Source of the DNA: Mauremys mutica
Taxonomy: Eukaryota; Chordata; Testudines; Geoemydidae
DNA length: 64,000 nt
Direction: 5' to 3'
NCBI RefSeq assembly: GCF_020497125.1
Contig: NC_059072.1
Location: forward strand, 303,446,781-303,510,780
Shown: piece by piece, positions 21,765-32,129 of the stretch
Position numbering within the stretch: position 1 is the first letter of the stretch
How the letters are laid out: the number at the start of each line of letters is the position of its first letter
Translations under genes and position numbers: made by a program
The notes under the pieces: generated by a model
Told to the model about the DNA's origin: nothing
The model's database searches: none
Seen by the model: only the letters and a program-made list of their open reading frames with translations

Positions 21765-21854
21765 ACCTAGGAAGTCTGTGGCTAAGCCCAAATCTCCAGA
21801 GTCTCAGTCCAGCACTTAGCCACCAGACCATCCTCCCTTCCCTAGCACACTTTC

Positions 21855-21955
21855 ATGTATTCCAAGGTCAGAAGCGACCATTGTGATCATCTAGTCTGAC
21901 CTCCTGTGTAACGGCCATAGACCTTCCCCAGGATAATTCCTAGAGAACATCTTCT
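21855..21955 (-). mobile_element. CR1/SINE 3' tail
   Basis: Reverse-strand CR1-type tail, with AAGGTCAGAAGCGACCATTG then GTGATCATCTAGTCTGACC and CTCCTGTGTAACGGCCATAG. Sister copies are at 33.9 kb and 44.6 kb. Confidence 0.75.
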
Positions 21956-23932
21956 AGGAAAAACAGCCAATCTTGAATCACTTGGGTGTTATACAAACAC
22001 ATATATATACACATATAGCTGCTTCTCATGCTCCCTGGAGGCAGCAGGAGCTTTGGGGGTGGGGGGGAGGCGAAAGAGAACCTAGCCCCTGCTGGTTCTT
22101 CTCTTTGCTCAGGTGAGGCACCCAGTGCTGCTCCCATTTCCCACTTGCTGCCAGCCAGCTGCCTGCTAGAGCAGAGGAATCAGCAGGAGCCAAGAAAGGA
22201 GGAGAAAGGAAAGGGTTTATGATGTGAGTGGCCTGCCTCACCACATCAGTCATGTAACCAATGAGTGACACCCCATCCTCAGGAATGGGGAGATGGCAGC
22301 AGGCAGCAGAGCAGACTAGGGGCTGCACATGACTAATTCAGAAACGTCGTATACAGTGTGGACCAGCTAACACTAGGTTGAGCAGTGGGGCAAGGCTGGC
22401 AGATGCAAACAAGTATATAAAATTGTCTTGTGATGCTAGCTAGCTAAAGAGCACAGAGATTAAGCCAGCCCTGTCTGACCCCGAGGATGTGTCTGAAAAG
22501 GACATCCAGGGGCTGGCTGGAACTGGTCTGCATGAGCTGGAGGAATGTCCCAGCCTGTCTGGGCTGGAGAGGGGTCCATCATCAGAGCAGAGGGGAGCTG
22601 CTGAGCTGGGAGGGACGAAGGAAAAGTTTATTGGTGGAACCAGCTGAGATGAAGAATATGTTGGGGGGGGGAGCCTGTAATTTTCAGTGGATATTGGCCC
22701 CTGGTTGGCAGCACAACCAGATCATTCCTGGGCAACCCTCTGAACACTGCTCCTTGGTGCTGCTGGGGACATACCTGCAGATCCATTCCACACTCCAATG
22801 ACTCCATTTACTGGTGGCTGCCTAGCTCTATCCATCTGCCAGGTCTCACTGCTATCTCAAGATAGTGAGTCACAATTTATTTATGGTGTTATTCAGTGAA
22901 TTCTCATAGCTACTGCTTGGTAGTCAGATCCACAGCAAAACACACTATCTGCCTCCTCCCTAATCTGATGAGCTATTCAGAACCCCCTGATCAATAGCTT
23001 TTGGTCCCTTTGATAAGAAGGCGACAATCTGCCCTGGATGTGGCTTTCCATCTCCTATTTTTACTGCCCTGGGCTGTCTGGCATGTGGCAGCATCTCTCC
23101 ACTGACATCAGGGCTGCAGCCCAAGGACAGTCTCTTTGCTGGATATTTTTGCAACAGTAAAACATTTTCATGGGAAAAGCTGCGCTGTTAAAAGCCACAG
23201 CAAACCTGATTTGGCAGCAGACATTTCTAGTTTCCATATGCACCACACGTGCCTCACAGCTGAGAAGCTGACAGAGAAATTTTAAAAGTCGAGACGCCTG
23301 AAAGCATCTGCTAATCATTGTGGGTCATCTGCGAAGGACAGTCTGAGTGTTTAACTCTGCGTTTGCCTCAACCACAAAGACTGCCCAGTGGATGCTTTTT
23401 GTGTGTGGTTCTTTATCTTTTCCACACTTACGCAATGATTACCATTATTAGGGGCAGACTGTGTGTGAGTGCACAAGTGAAGGAGAGGGCACAGAGAGCT
23501 CTCTGCCCCTTTCTTTGTGGCTGGGCTCTGTGAAGGGGCACAATCACAGTCCTTGAGCTGTGGAGCTAGGACATCTCCAGGCTAATGCTAAGATCAGGGA
23601 GCAGTATACTAAGGGAGGGGGCATAGTACTAGTCCACTCTCTGCATTGGCCAGTGCTGCTGGGTGAATGATGTGTGGTGGACTTTCTACTCCAATGTGCA
23701 CTCCCAGAACAGATTGGACTGATTTAAATTTTAGTCATGATTTAAAACTGCAAGCAATTAACTTAGATTTAAATAATACATTTTAATCCTGTTTTGCATC
23801 TGTACTTTGCAGTCATTTTCCTAAAGAAAAGTTAATTCTCATTGGTAACCATTAAACCAACTAAACATAGCCTTTACACTAAGCTTCGTGCTTCTTTATG
23901 CTAGCCAAGAGGTCACACTACATTTATTTAAC
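21956..23932. other. No gene seen
   Basis: Mixed unique sequence. The open frames (longest about 104 codons at 22487-22801) have no recognisable domains. No RNA gene seen. Confidence 0.4.
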
Positions 23933-23943
23933 CACTTAGCTTA

Positions 23944-24776
23944 AAAGCAAAGAGGAGCCCGGTGTCACCTTAAACACTAACAGATTTATTTGGGCATAAG
24001 CTTTCATGGGTAAAAAACCCACTTCTTCAGATGCATGGAGTTAAATTACGGATACAAGCATAAATATATATTGGCACATGAAGAGAAAGGAGTTACCTTA
24101 CAAGTGGAGAACCAATGTCGAAGGCCAATTCAATCAGGGTGTAGTGAGCCAACCACACCAGCCACACCATCAGGGGCTCATTCACCTGCACATCTAATGT
24201 GATATATGCCATCATGTGCCAGCAATGCCCCTCTGCCATGTACATTGGCCAAACCGGACAGTCTCTACATACAAGGATAAATGGACACAAATTGGACATC
24301 AGGAATGGTAACATACAAAAGCCAGTAGGAGAACACTTCAATCTCCCTGGACATTCTATAACAGATTTAAAAGTAGCCATTCTTCAACAAAAAAAACCCT
24401 TCAAAAACAGACTTCAGAGAGAAACTGCAGAGCTACAATTCATTTGCAAATTTAACACCATCAATTTGGGCTTGACTAGGGACTGGGAGTGGCTGGCTCA
24501 CTACAAAAGCAATTTCTCCTCTCTTGGTATTGACACCTCCTCATCAATTATTGGGAGTAGACCACATCCACCCTGACTGAATTGGCCTTCAAGATTGGTT
24601 CTCCACTATATATATATATGCCTGTATCTGTAATTTTCACTCCATGCATCTGAAGAAGTGAGTTTTTTACCCATGAAAGCTTATGCCCAAATAAATCTGT
24701 TAGTCTTTAAGGTGTCACCAGACTCTTTGTTGTTTTTGTGGATACAGACTAACATGGCTACCCCTCTGATACTTGG
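23944..24776 (+). mobile_element. Truncated Penelope-like element with inverted arms
   Basis: Perfect 11-bp target duplication CACTTAGCTTA at 23933-23943 and 24777-24787. The left arm (about 23950-24146) is the inverted copy of the right part (about 24571-24735), for example ATGCATCTGAAGAAGTG and GCTTATGCCCAAATAAATCT in opposite orientations. Between the arms lies the PLE C-terminal coding end with a GIY-YIG domain. The reverse transcriptase is absent. Inverted or partial terminal copies are typical of PLE integration. Confidence 0.9.
24199..24576 (+). CDS. PLE GIY-YIG endonuclease domain (partial ORF)
   Basis: A 125-codon open frame, the C-terminal end of a Penelope polyprotein. The GIY-YIG nuclease, which nicks target DNA, is seen in its first 60 residues: an I-Y-A-I-M-C stretch, then M-Y-I-G-Q-T-G-Q-S, R-I-N-G-H and later H-F-N-L-P-G-H. 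A PLE-typical extension with RET-A-E-L-Q-F-I-C follows. The RT domain that should precede it is missing and the ATG is just the first in frame, so it is a remnant, not a working gene. The stop is near the start of the right inverted arm. Confidence 0.85.
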   Translation: MIYAIMCQQCPSAMYIGQTGQSLHTRINGHKLDIRNGNIQKPVGEHFNLPGHSITDLKVAILQQKKPFKNRLQRETAELQFICKFNTINLGLTRDWEWLAHYKSNFSSLGIDTSSSIIGSRPHPP

Positions 24777-25084
24777 CACTTAGCTTATCTTAGTAAAAAT
24801 TCAGTATCTGAATAAATGTATGTAAAAAAATGGTCAATGATGCATTTCTTATTTACTAGATGATTACTTGAAACTTATGATTTGTGAAAAGCTCTATTTG
24901 GATGGAAATTAAAATCAAATAAAAAATGCACAAAAACAGCATTTAATTCCTAAAAATGAAACAAAGCTATATTACATGTGCTCAATACATAAGAAAAAAA
25001 ACACGTTTCTCATAACATCTTTTGCATTAAAACTAATTGATTAATTAAACAAATATTATCTGTATTAGTGAATTGAACTGATAG

Positions 25085-25812
25085 TTTCTGGCTGTGAAAG
25101 GGTGTTCACCCCACATTAGCATGGAAAGGATTTGTGAGGCTGAGAAGAGGCAAATTACCTGGATAGGCCACAGCTGGGGTGAATTAAGTGGCCTAAGTAA
25201 TCCCTGAACGATGATGGAGGCCAGCTGAGAAGGAACAGACAGGACTAGTATAAAGTCAGGAAGCTGGCAGCAGAAGGGAATGGCAGCAAGGGAGCCTGTG
25301 GCTACTCTCTGGATGTTAGAGATGCAAACAAACCTGGGGGGGGGATGTAGAAACCCCAGGGACTGAAGGAACTGGGTTTATCTAGAAGGGTGGTGGAGCA
25401 AAAGCCTGAGAGAGGTGGAGTAGGAAAAGGCTCAGGGAAATGGCACCAAGGTGGGACACTGCAGATCTTAGCTGCTAATTAGAAGGTCCCTGGGCTGGAA
25501 CCTACAGTAGAGGGCAGGTCTGGTTTCCCCTGTTATCCACTGGAGAAGTGGCACAGTCAGTGCAGCATGGGAGAAGGCTGCCATTTTGGATGGAGATGCA
25601 GAAAAGGAAAACCACAGTGTGACCTGGCCAGAGGGTCATGTGACAGACAGCACTCTGAGTCGCAATGAGAGAGAGAGAGAGAGAGAGAAAGGGAGGATGA
25701 CAGGGTGCATGAACAAGTGACAGAAGGGGGTGTTCGACCTGGGAGGAGCTAATCCCCAGTGCAGCCAGTAGGAGGCACCCTAGCAATGCGTGGACCCCAT
25801 GTGACATTGGTC
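25085..25812 (+). repeat. LTR-like interspersed repeat
   Basis: It contains a TATA-like CTAGTATAAAGTCAGGAAGC at about 25246, a G9 run at 25337, a GA dinucleotide run (25668-25688) and an end phrase GGAGCTAATCCCCAGTGCAG followed by CAGTAGGAGGCACC. That end phrase recurs at 33.18 kb. LTR or leader of a retroelement is my inference; ends and target duplication were not defined. Confidence 0.45.
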
Positions 25813-26110
25813 ACCATGATTTCAAGATTTTAGAACCAGCACATTTCCTCCTCACACCTCATTTTAATTCATAGGTTGGAAGAGGAAAATAAGCTTCCTT
25901 GCTTTTTCAACTTCCAGTTGGTTTCTCAACTTTGAATGAACTAGTCATTGAACTGAACTAGCCGAATGTCTCTCTGCACTTGCAGAAGAGGTTACTGATG
26001 TCAAAAGCTGGTTTAGCCCATCAACAAACTATGGTTCCATGTGCTTAGCCAATGACTTCCACCCGTTCAGTGCTTCAACTTTCTTTAAAACCTGGCAGCG
26101 AATATATATG

Positions 26111-26339
26111 CAAGGGTCAGCAACCTCTGGCACGCGGCTCGCAAGGGTAAGCACCCTGGCAGGCTGGGCCAAGCACCCTGGCGGACCAGGCCAGTTTGTT
26201 TACCTGCCGCGTCAGCAGGTTTGGACAATCACGGCTCCCACTGGCCGCGGTTTGCCGTCCCAGGCCAATGGGGGCTGCGGGAAGCAGCGCGGACTGAGTG
26301 ATGTGCTGGCCGTGGCTTCCCACTGCCCCCATTGGCCTG
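26111..26339. mobile_element. hAT-type MITE, family A copy 3, truncated
   Basis: Same left end and interior as the copies at 10.7 and 13.5 kb (CAAGGGTCAGCAACCTCTGG, GCACGCGGCTC, GTTTACCTGCCGCGTCAGC). It includes a short duplicated GGC(A/G)-AAGCACCCTGGC segment. It stops at ATTGGCCTGT, mid-element, so the 3' half is lost. Confidence 0.8.
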
Positions 26340-26904
26340 TATTACTACTTTTCTCCTTGACCAGCCAGTCCCATTTACCCACTACTTGTTCCTCATCCAA
26401 TCAGTCTCTTCTCCACGCTTCCTTCCTCCCACCCCATTGTTTTGCCATCCCAGTCTCCTTCCCCAGCCAGTCCCAGTCTTCCTCCCACCTCGACTCCCAG
26501 TTCCACTTCTCCCGTTCACCTGCCATCCTCCAAACCTAGCCTCCTCTCCCTGGGCTCCTTCTAAAATGTACTCTCCCAGCGGCTGCAGAGGGGCATTGAG
26601 ATCATTGGAAAAAACGTCTCCCTGCTCTCACTTCTGGTGCCTATCCTGGGCCCCAACCTAAAACGGACCAATTGCAGGAAAAGTTCTGTTCAGCCCTTGA
26701 CTGGAGCATGCTCAGTGCAGATGAAAACTTGGGGGAATTTACTTATGAGTCTCTAACAAGTCTTCAGTGAACATGTGCAAACTGTGATTTTTCAAAAGCT
26801 TATAACTTAGCCAAATCTGGGTGTATTTTCACAGAGACAGCAAAAGGTACATCCCTGACACATCTCCTGACAACACTCTTGCCAAATTTCAAGTCCCTGC
26901 TCCA
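26340..26904. other. No gene seen; C/T-rich then unique
   Basis: 26340-26560 is pyrimidine-rich simple-sequence-like DNA. Nothing coding recognised. Confidence 0.4.
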
Positions 26905-27140
26905 AAGTATTGTGCTAGATGCTGTATAAACACATAATAAGAAACAACCCCTGCCTGCAAAGGGCTTACAATCTAATTAGACAAGACAGACAAAGCATGG
27001 GAGAAAGGAAGACCTATTATCCTCATTTTACAAATGAGAAACTGAGACACAGAGAAGTCACATAGGAAGTCTGTGACAAAACTGGAGTTGAACTCAGTTC
27101 TGAGTTCTCAGATTTCCCGAGTCCCTGTCCCAATCCTAAT
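26905..27140 (-). repeat. MIR SINE with long tail
   Basis: Minus-orientation MIR: GCTAGATGCTGTATAAACAC, GGGCTTACAATCTAATTAG, TATTATCCTCATTTTACAAA, TGAGAAACTGAGACACAGAG and AAGTCTGTGACAAAACTGGA appear in the canonical reverse order. Confidence 0.8.
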
Positions 27141-27759
27141 TTATTTAGCTCTGGTGCATACCATGGCACTCTTCCTTTAACTGTATAAGCAGCTGCGTAA
27201 ATTCACTTGTCTATGGAGGATGACTGAATGCATTTGCTTTTTAGTGCATTTTCGGAGGCTAACTCTCCCTTCATTGCACATCAGGCTTACTGTGTCTAAG
27301 ACTGCCAAACAGGCCAGCTCTGCTTGTTAAAATGTTTGGCCCTCCCTGAGTTCACTCACCACAGCAATCACAGCAGCTGCTGCAAACAGAACTCCTTACT
27401 TGAGTCCCACACCAGTGCTTTTAGATCTGCAAGGGAGACAGGTCATGCTCACCATGAGGTCTATGCAACTCCCTCATCTCCACCAGCCCAAAAGGAGGAG
27501 CGGAGAAAGGACCAAACTACTGCTGCATTGTATGAGAGTGCGCTAGGCTCTGGAACTTGCCTCTCTACCTGCCCATGTCTGCCAGCTCAGTTCCTCATGC
27601 ATCAATCAAGGGAAATCTGCTCCACCCCGCCAACAGCACTCAAGGGAGAACTCCCTACCGCAAAAAAACAATGAAGGCCTATTCTCACAAAGGGCAGTAG
27701 AATGTCTTGCCTTTCACCAGTCTTCCCTGCAGAGGCTGAAGAGAAACCCACCTGCTACC

Positions 27760-28745
27760 ACTGTAGCTGCTGTGAGGGACAGATGCCCAGGTGAGAGTTG
27801 TCACGGGGGTTATTCCTTCACCTCTCACTTCCCTGGTCCTTCTCGCATGAACAGAGAGCAACAATACCTGAAGTCCGAAGGTGCAAACTATTCGATGTTT
27901 ATTAGGGTGAACTTCCAGCAAGCATGATTCCAGTTTCCTTCCTTAGTGTCCCCCTTCCCAGCTCTGACACCACAGAGCCTTGCCTGTGTCCCTGTTTCTG
28001 TTCCCATTCCCCCCTTACTTCCTGATTGACTGCAGACTATATAGTAAAACTTGAGTTCTGCTTAGCTATACCTTAACCAATCATTTTACTGAAATTTAAC
28101 TAACCAATCCTGACATACTGTAACATGGTTATTTATGAAGTGGGCATTCACCCACGAAAGCTCATGTTGCAAAACGTCTGTTAGTCTATAAGGTGCCACA
28201 GGATTCTTTGCTGCTTTTATTTAACCAGTTATATCCCACCACCTTAATTGGTTTACACCCAACAAAATTAATTATACAGCAGACAAACAATCACAGAACC
28301 AGACAGAGATTATACAGACAAACAATAGGGAAGTGGAGACTACAGGGATAGAACAATACAGAAATGAGGATTTCACATCCCAGCTATTGATTAGTGAGTT
28401 CTTGCCAGACAGGATGCTATCAAACTAAGCTTCCTTTTACATCTTCTAGGCTCTTCCCTTTCTCTGGAGGTGATAGGAATATCAGGACAGGATTGTATTC
28501 CTAACAGCCCAATAGCACCTTATTTCAATGTGACTAGTTTGGAATGTGAGGATGTGACCGCACACTTCCCAGTTTATGGCTGGCCTCTGCTGCTTAGCTG
28601 AAGGCCTTAGCCTAAGAACCAGGCCTCAGACTGTCTCAGTAAGAAAAGGCCCTTGCACCGGCAGACAATGATTTTGATTCTTTCTTTTATACCTCTATAA
28701 CTAGCTAAGTGATAAGAATATACCTAAATTCTTAAAGTATAGGCC
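27760..28745 (-). repeat. LTR-like repeat, interrupted by a PLE fragment
   Basis: A roughly 900-bp block without coding signal. Its composition and phrases (ACCAATCATTTTACTG, TTAACTAACCAATCC, CAGACAAACAATCACAG) suggest a retroviral-type LTR in reverse orientation. Boundaries are estimates. A PLE fragment sits inside at 28136-28216. Confidence 0.45.
28136..28216 (+). mobile_element. Penelope-like 3' fragment
   Basis: PLE end phrases GAAGTGGGCATTCACCCACG, AAAGCTCATG and TCTGTTAGTCTATAAGGTGC. Flanked by TTATTTA on both sides (28129-28135 and 28217-28223), a likely 7-bp target duplication. Confidence 0.7.
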
Positions 28746-28815
28746 CTTGCAGACAGGCCTGAATATCTATATCCTAACAAGAGTCTCTGGTGTGATTACA
28801 GAGTTCCTTGTCCAA

Positions 28816-29215
28816 CTCCTCCACTGTTACCAGAGAGGACCAGAATATGTTGCAGCTGAGAGCCTAATAAAGGTAGGGACTTCCTGGCCAGGGCCGCCCA
28901 GAGGGGCGGGGGCGAGTGGGGCAATTTGCCCCAGGCCCCGCAGGGGCCCCGCGAGCCCTGGCCTGGCGGTGGTCCGGGTCTTCAGCAGCATTTCGGCGGC
29001 AGGGGGCCCTTCAGTGCTGCCGAAGACGCAGAGTAACTGAAGGGCCCCCCGCCACTGAAATGGTGCTGAAGACCTGGACCACCGCCGGGTGAGTACAAGC
29101 ACTGCCGCTCCCCCACTTTGCCCCAGGCCCCTTGAATCCTCTGGGCAGCCCTGTTCCTGGCGGGGGAGTTCTCTAGTTGCTGCTTAAAGCAGGGCTCTTT
29201 GTTCATGTCCTCACA
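28816..29215 (+). repeat. Candidate 5' LTR remnant of a Ty3/gypsy element
   Basis: TCCTCCACTGTTACCAGAGA, AATATGTTGCAGC and CCTAATAAAGGTAGGGACTT align with 34144-34212 (TCCTCCACATTACCAGATAG, GATGTGTTGCAGC, CTTAATAAAGGTATGGACTT). Homology resumes after the 28889-29153 insert. The AATAAA would be the LTR polyadenylation signal. A GTGGTGTCAGAAAGG stretch at 29221 lies where a primer-binding site is expected. Confidence 0.6.
28889..29153. mobile_element. hAT-like MITE inserted in the 5' LTR
   Basis: Ends CAGGGCCGCCCAGAGG and CCTCTGGGCAGCCCTG are inverted repeats. Perfect 8-bp duplication TTCCTGGC at 28881-28888 and 29154-29161. The interior is an imperfect palindrome of GC-rich sequence (GGGGCCC, TTCAGCAGCATTTCGGCGG and its inverse). 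Confidence 0.9.
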
Positions 29216-29339
29216 GCATGTGGTGTCAGAAAGGAGTGAATCCCTCTGTACAGAAGAGTAAAGGAAAGAAAAGAGACACCCCAGACTGCCAGAGCAATGA
29301 GTGAGTGGAGAGAGTGGAAAATCAGGGAGGAAAGCTGGG

Positions 29340-30270
29340 AGCTCATAGTGCAAATGGCTGTGCTAGAGAAGTTTGACTTTGGTGACTCAGGCAGCTGGCC
29401 TTGCTGGCTCCGTAGATTTGAGTGATTTCAAATGGCCTCTGGTTTAACAATACCAGATAAATGCTCTGATATTTGCCATGGGTGATGCAGCTGATGTGTG
29501 CCCTACCCCTCTCTGCTGAGGATAAGAAAGAATGCTTCAAAGAGAAAGTATCAGAGGGGTAGCCATGTTAGTCTGGACATACATCCGACGAAGTGGGTAT
29601 TCACCCACGAAAGCTCATGCTCCAATACATTTGTTAGTCTATAAGGTGTGCCACAGAACTCTTCGCCGCTTTCAAAGAGAAAGAGGCTTTTGATGCCCAT
29701 TTCACAGGCAGACAAAATATTACATATGAAAGGACTAATCTTAATAGGAGGTGCCAGGATCAAGGGGAAACAGAGAAGTCTTTTATTATTGCAGTTCATC
29801 GTGTTACTAAACATTGCAAATGTGGAATGTTAAAAGAAGAACTAATAAGAGACAGGATAGTTGTTGGCATAAGAGACACCAATTCACCAGCACAGCTTCA
29901 GTTAGACCCAGATCTCACACGAGCAAAAGCTATAGCAAAAAGTGAGAAAGCAAGAAACCCTAAAGAAACAGCCGTGAAGAGCAAATACAAATATGACAAG
30001 AGCCGTCAGACCAAATTTACCACAAGAACAGTGCACAATTAGAGAGGGAGAGACCAAGGAACCATAATAAGAGGGAAGCTTGAAAAAGCTGTGGCACATG
30101 TGGCAAGACACCAAGCCACAACTGGCAACAATGTCCAGTAAAAGGAGCAGAATGTAGGAGATGCTACAAAATGGAACATTTTGCAATAGCATGCACGTCA
30201 CTAAGAGTAGCAGAAACAACCAAGAGGGAGCGTTATCATCAGAGGACAATGAGGCCATACTTCTAAGGAC
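29340..30270 (+). pseudogene. Ty3/gypsy gag remnant
   Basis: Decayed gag. A conserved LIRDRIVVGIRD block is in the open piece 29827-30042. Two CCHC-type knuckles follow, C-G-T-C-x5-H-x4-C and C-R-R-C-x4-H-x4-C, at about 30095-30210. An upstream block near 29370-29410 (F-D-F-G-D-S-G-S-W-P) fits the gag N-terminal region. In-frame stops (for example TGA at about 29420 and TAG at 30040) and a PLE insertion (29549-29670) break it. Non-functional. Confidence 0.8.
29549..29670 (+). mobile_element. Penelope-like fragment inserted in gypsy gag
   Basis: Perfect 13-bp duplication TTCAAAGAGAAAG at 29536-29548 and 29671-29683. The insert starts with an inverted terminal piece (TATCAGAGGGGTAGCCATG) and continues with the direct piece (GAAGTGGGTATTCACCCACG), the usual mixed orientation of PLE ends. 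Confidence 0.9.
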
Positions 30271-30329
30271 TATATTCTCAATAGGAGAGACAACTCCTTG
30301 GTACACAAGCACGAACTGAAATGTCCTTA

Positions 30330-31440
30330 AACCTTAAATTTAAAACTGATACTGGGGCAGTCGGCATTTCAATTCCAATAAAAGATTATAATCGATCCTG
30401 AGATGGAGATCCGCAAAGAGCAATAAAATTTTATGTGGGGCTAGTAACACTACCTAACCTAGGGTGTTTGTGGCCAGTTCCTTGAGAAATTGGGGAAAGT
30501 ATGGAATGTTCTTCATCAAATAATATATGTAATTCAAGGACTGACAACTCTCCTACTAGGGCTGCTAGCATACAAGGTCTACACCTAGTAGAGAAACTGG
30601 AATGACAAAAAGCAAACTATAGGGGAGATGTGTCCACATGTCTTCACAGGGGTTTGTAAGTGGAGTACAAAAGGGAATTGGTGCCATCAGTATTTCCTTT
30701 GCTCTGACAGCCTCATGCCACATTCCTATATGTTTGATAGGCAGTCAAAGAAGAATTACAGGAAATGGAAGATATAGGGGCTATTTCCCAGACAGAAGAA
30801 ACCACTGACTAGTGTGCAGGCATGGTTGTAGTATCAAAGCCCAATGGCAAAATCCAGATTTGTTTGGGCCTTAATAAAAGCATATGCAGAGAAAGACACA
30901 CAATTCCTGCAGTTGACCAGACGTTAGCTCAGTTATCAGAAGCCAAAGTCTTCTCAAAGTTAGATGCTACAGCCAGCTTCTAGCAAATCCCCCTTGCTAA
31001 AAATCCATCTAATTAAATACACGTCATCTAATTTGGAAAGTACTGTGGGGTTTTGTGTGTGTGTGTGTATTCTCTCACCTCGTGTCAGGTTTGCCAGGTA
31101 TTCTATGCCATGTAGATGATGTGTCGGTATATGGCACAGATAAAAATGAACATGATGAGCAACAACATGCAGTTCTGAGATGCTTCCAACAAATTGGTTT
31201 CACTCTGAAATGTGAATTTGGAAAGGAGCAGCTAAAATTTGTCGGACACAATTATCACACAGGGAATACAGCTTGATTCAGACAAAGTGAAGACATTACT
31301 TGCCTTACCCAAACCCAAAGTTGTTTCTGCTATAAGAAGTTTCCTAGGCATGACAAATCATTTTGGAAAATTCTTACCAAGTTTAGTTCATCCAACACAA
31401 CCCTCAAGAGATCCCCTGGATGATTACAATATGTAGATCT
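30330..31440 (+). pseudogene. Ty3/gypsy protease-reverse transcriptase remnant
   Basis: The aspartic protease signature D-T-G-A is visible at about 30348-30359. RT blocks follow: an A-T-A-S-F-x-Q-I-P stretch near 30970, then LPGILCHVDDV at 31089-31121 in place of the usual YxDD, and F-L-G-M-T-N-x-F-G-K-F-L-P near 31342. Several stops (TAG at about 30980, TGA at 31274) and frame changes separate the blocks. GT repeat at 31053-31068. Dead copy. Confidence 0.8.
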
Positions 31441-31479
31441 GGGGTAGTGACAACAAAATACATTTAATAAAATAAAAGA

Positions 31480-31900
31480 ATGACTGACATCTCCACCAGT
31501 TTTGGCACAATATTCGGTAAGCTATCCAACAATAGTAGCGGTGGATGTATCACATAAAGGCAGCCAGAAGAAGACCGGAGACCTGCTGCATTTGTATCAA
31601 GAAGCCTCACAGAAATCAAACAGTGTCATGCTCAACTGGAAAAGGAAGCTTTATTAGTCACTTGGGCCTGTGAATAGTTCAGTGCATATCTGTTTGGCTT
31701 GGATTTCAACCCAGAAACAGACCAAAAGCCACTAGTGGTGTTATTGGGTTCAAAACCACTGAATGACTTTCCACCTAGGATTCAAAGATTTCGATGAGGG
31801 CTAATGCGATTCTCTTTCAACATAGAACACATACCAGGGAAAGCGCTCGGAGCAGCAGACACTCTAGAGCCCCAGTTCAATGGCCACCGATAGAAGAAGA
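31480..31900 (+). pseudogene. Ty3/gypsy RNase H remnant
   Basis: Blocks V-A-V-D-V-S, the E-K-E-A-L-L-V-T-W-A region near 31640-31670, F-x-P-E-T-D-Q-K-P-L near 31707, and I-E-H-I-P-G-K near 31826 are in the expected order. Interrupted by stops at about 31673 and 31795. Confidence 0.7.
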
Positions 31901-32129
31901 AAAGTCTTTAGAGACAGATGTCAAAATCTGCATCAGCCTATCTTCAGCAGAAGTTCAGATGAGAAGATGAATAAGGACACCTTTACCTGTGGCACTAATA
32001 CATCTTAAGCCTAAGTGGCTTGACCTGAAACCATTTTGAGAATAGGATGTTGAAACAAAAATTCAGCAGCCACAAGACTTCAAGTGTTTGGCACAGAACA
32101 AAAGCACTATCTGAACTGAGACCAGAGAA

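Larger units (their letters stand above)
20620..21836 (-). repeat. MIR SINE, split by a hAT-like insertion
   Basis: The reverse-strand MIR phrases AGTGACTTGCCCAAGGTCAC (20644-20663) and, on the far side of the insert, AGTCTGTGGCTAAGCC to CACTTAGCCACCAGACCATC (to 21836) belong together. The hAT-like element at 20670-21764 interrupts them. Confidence 0.8.
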
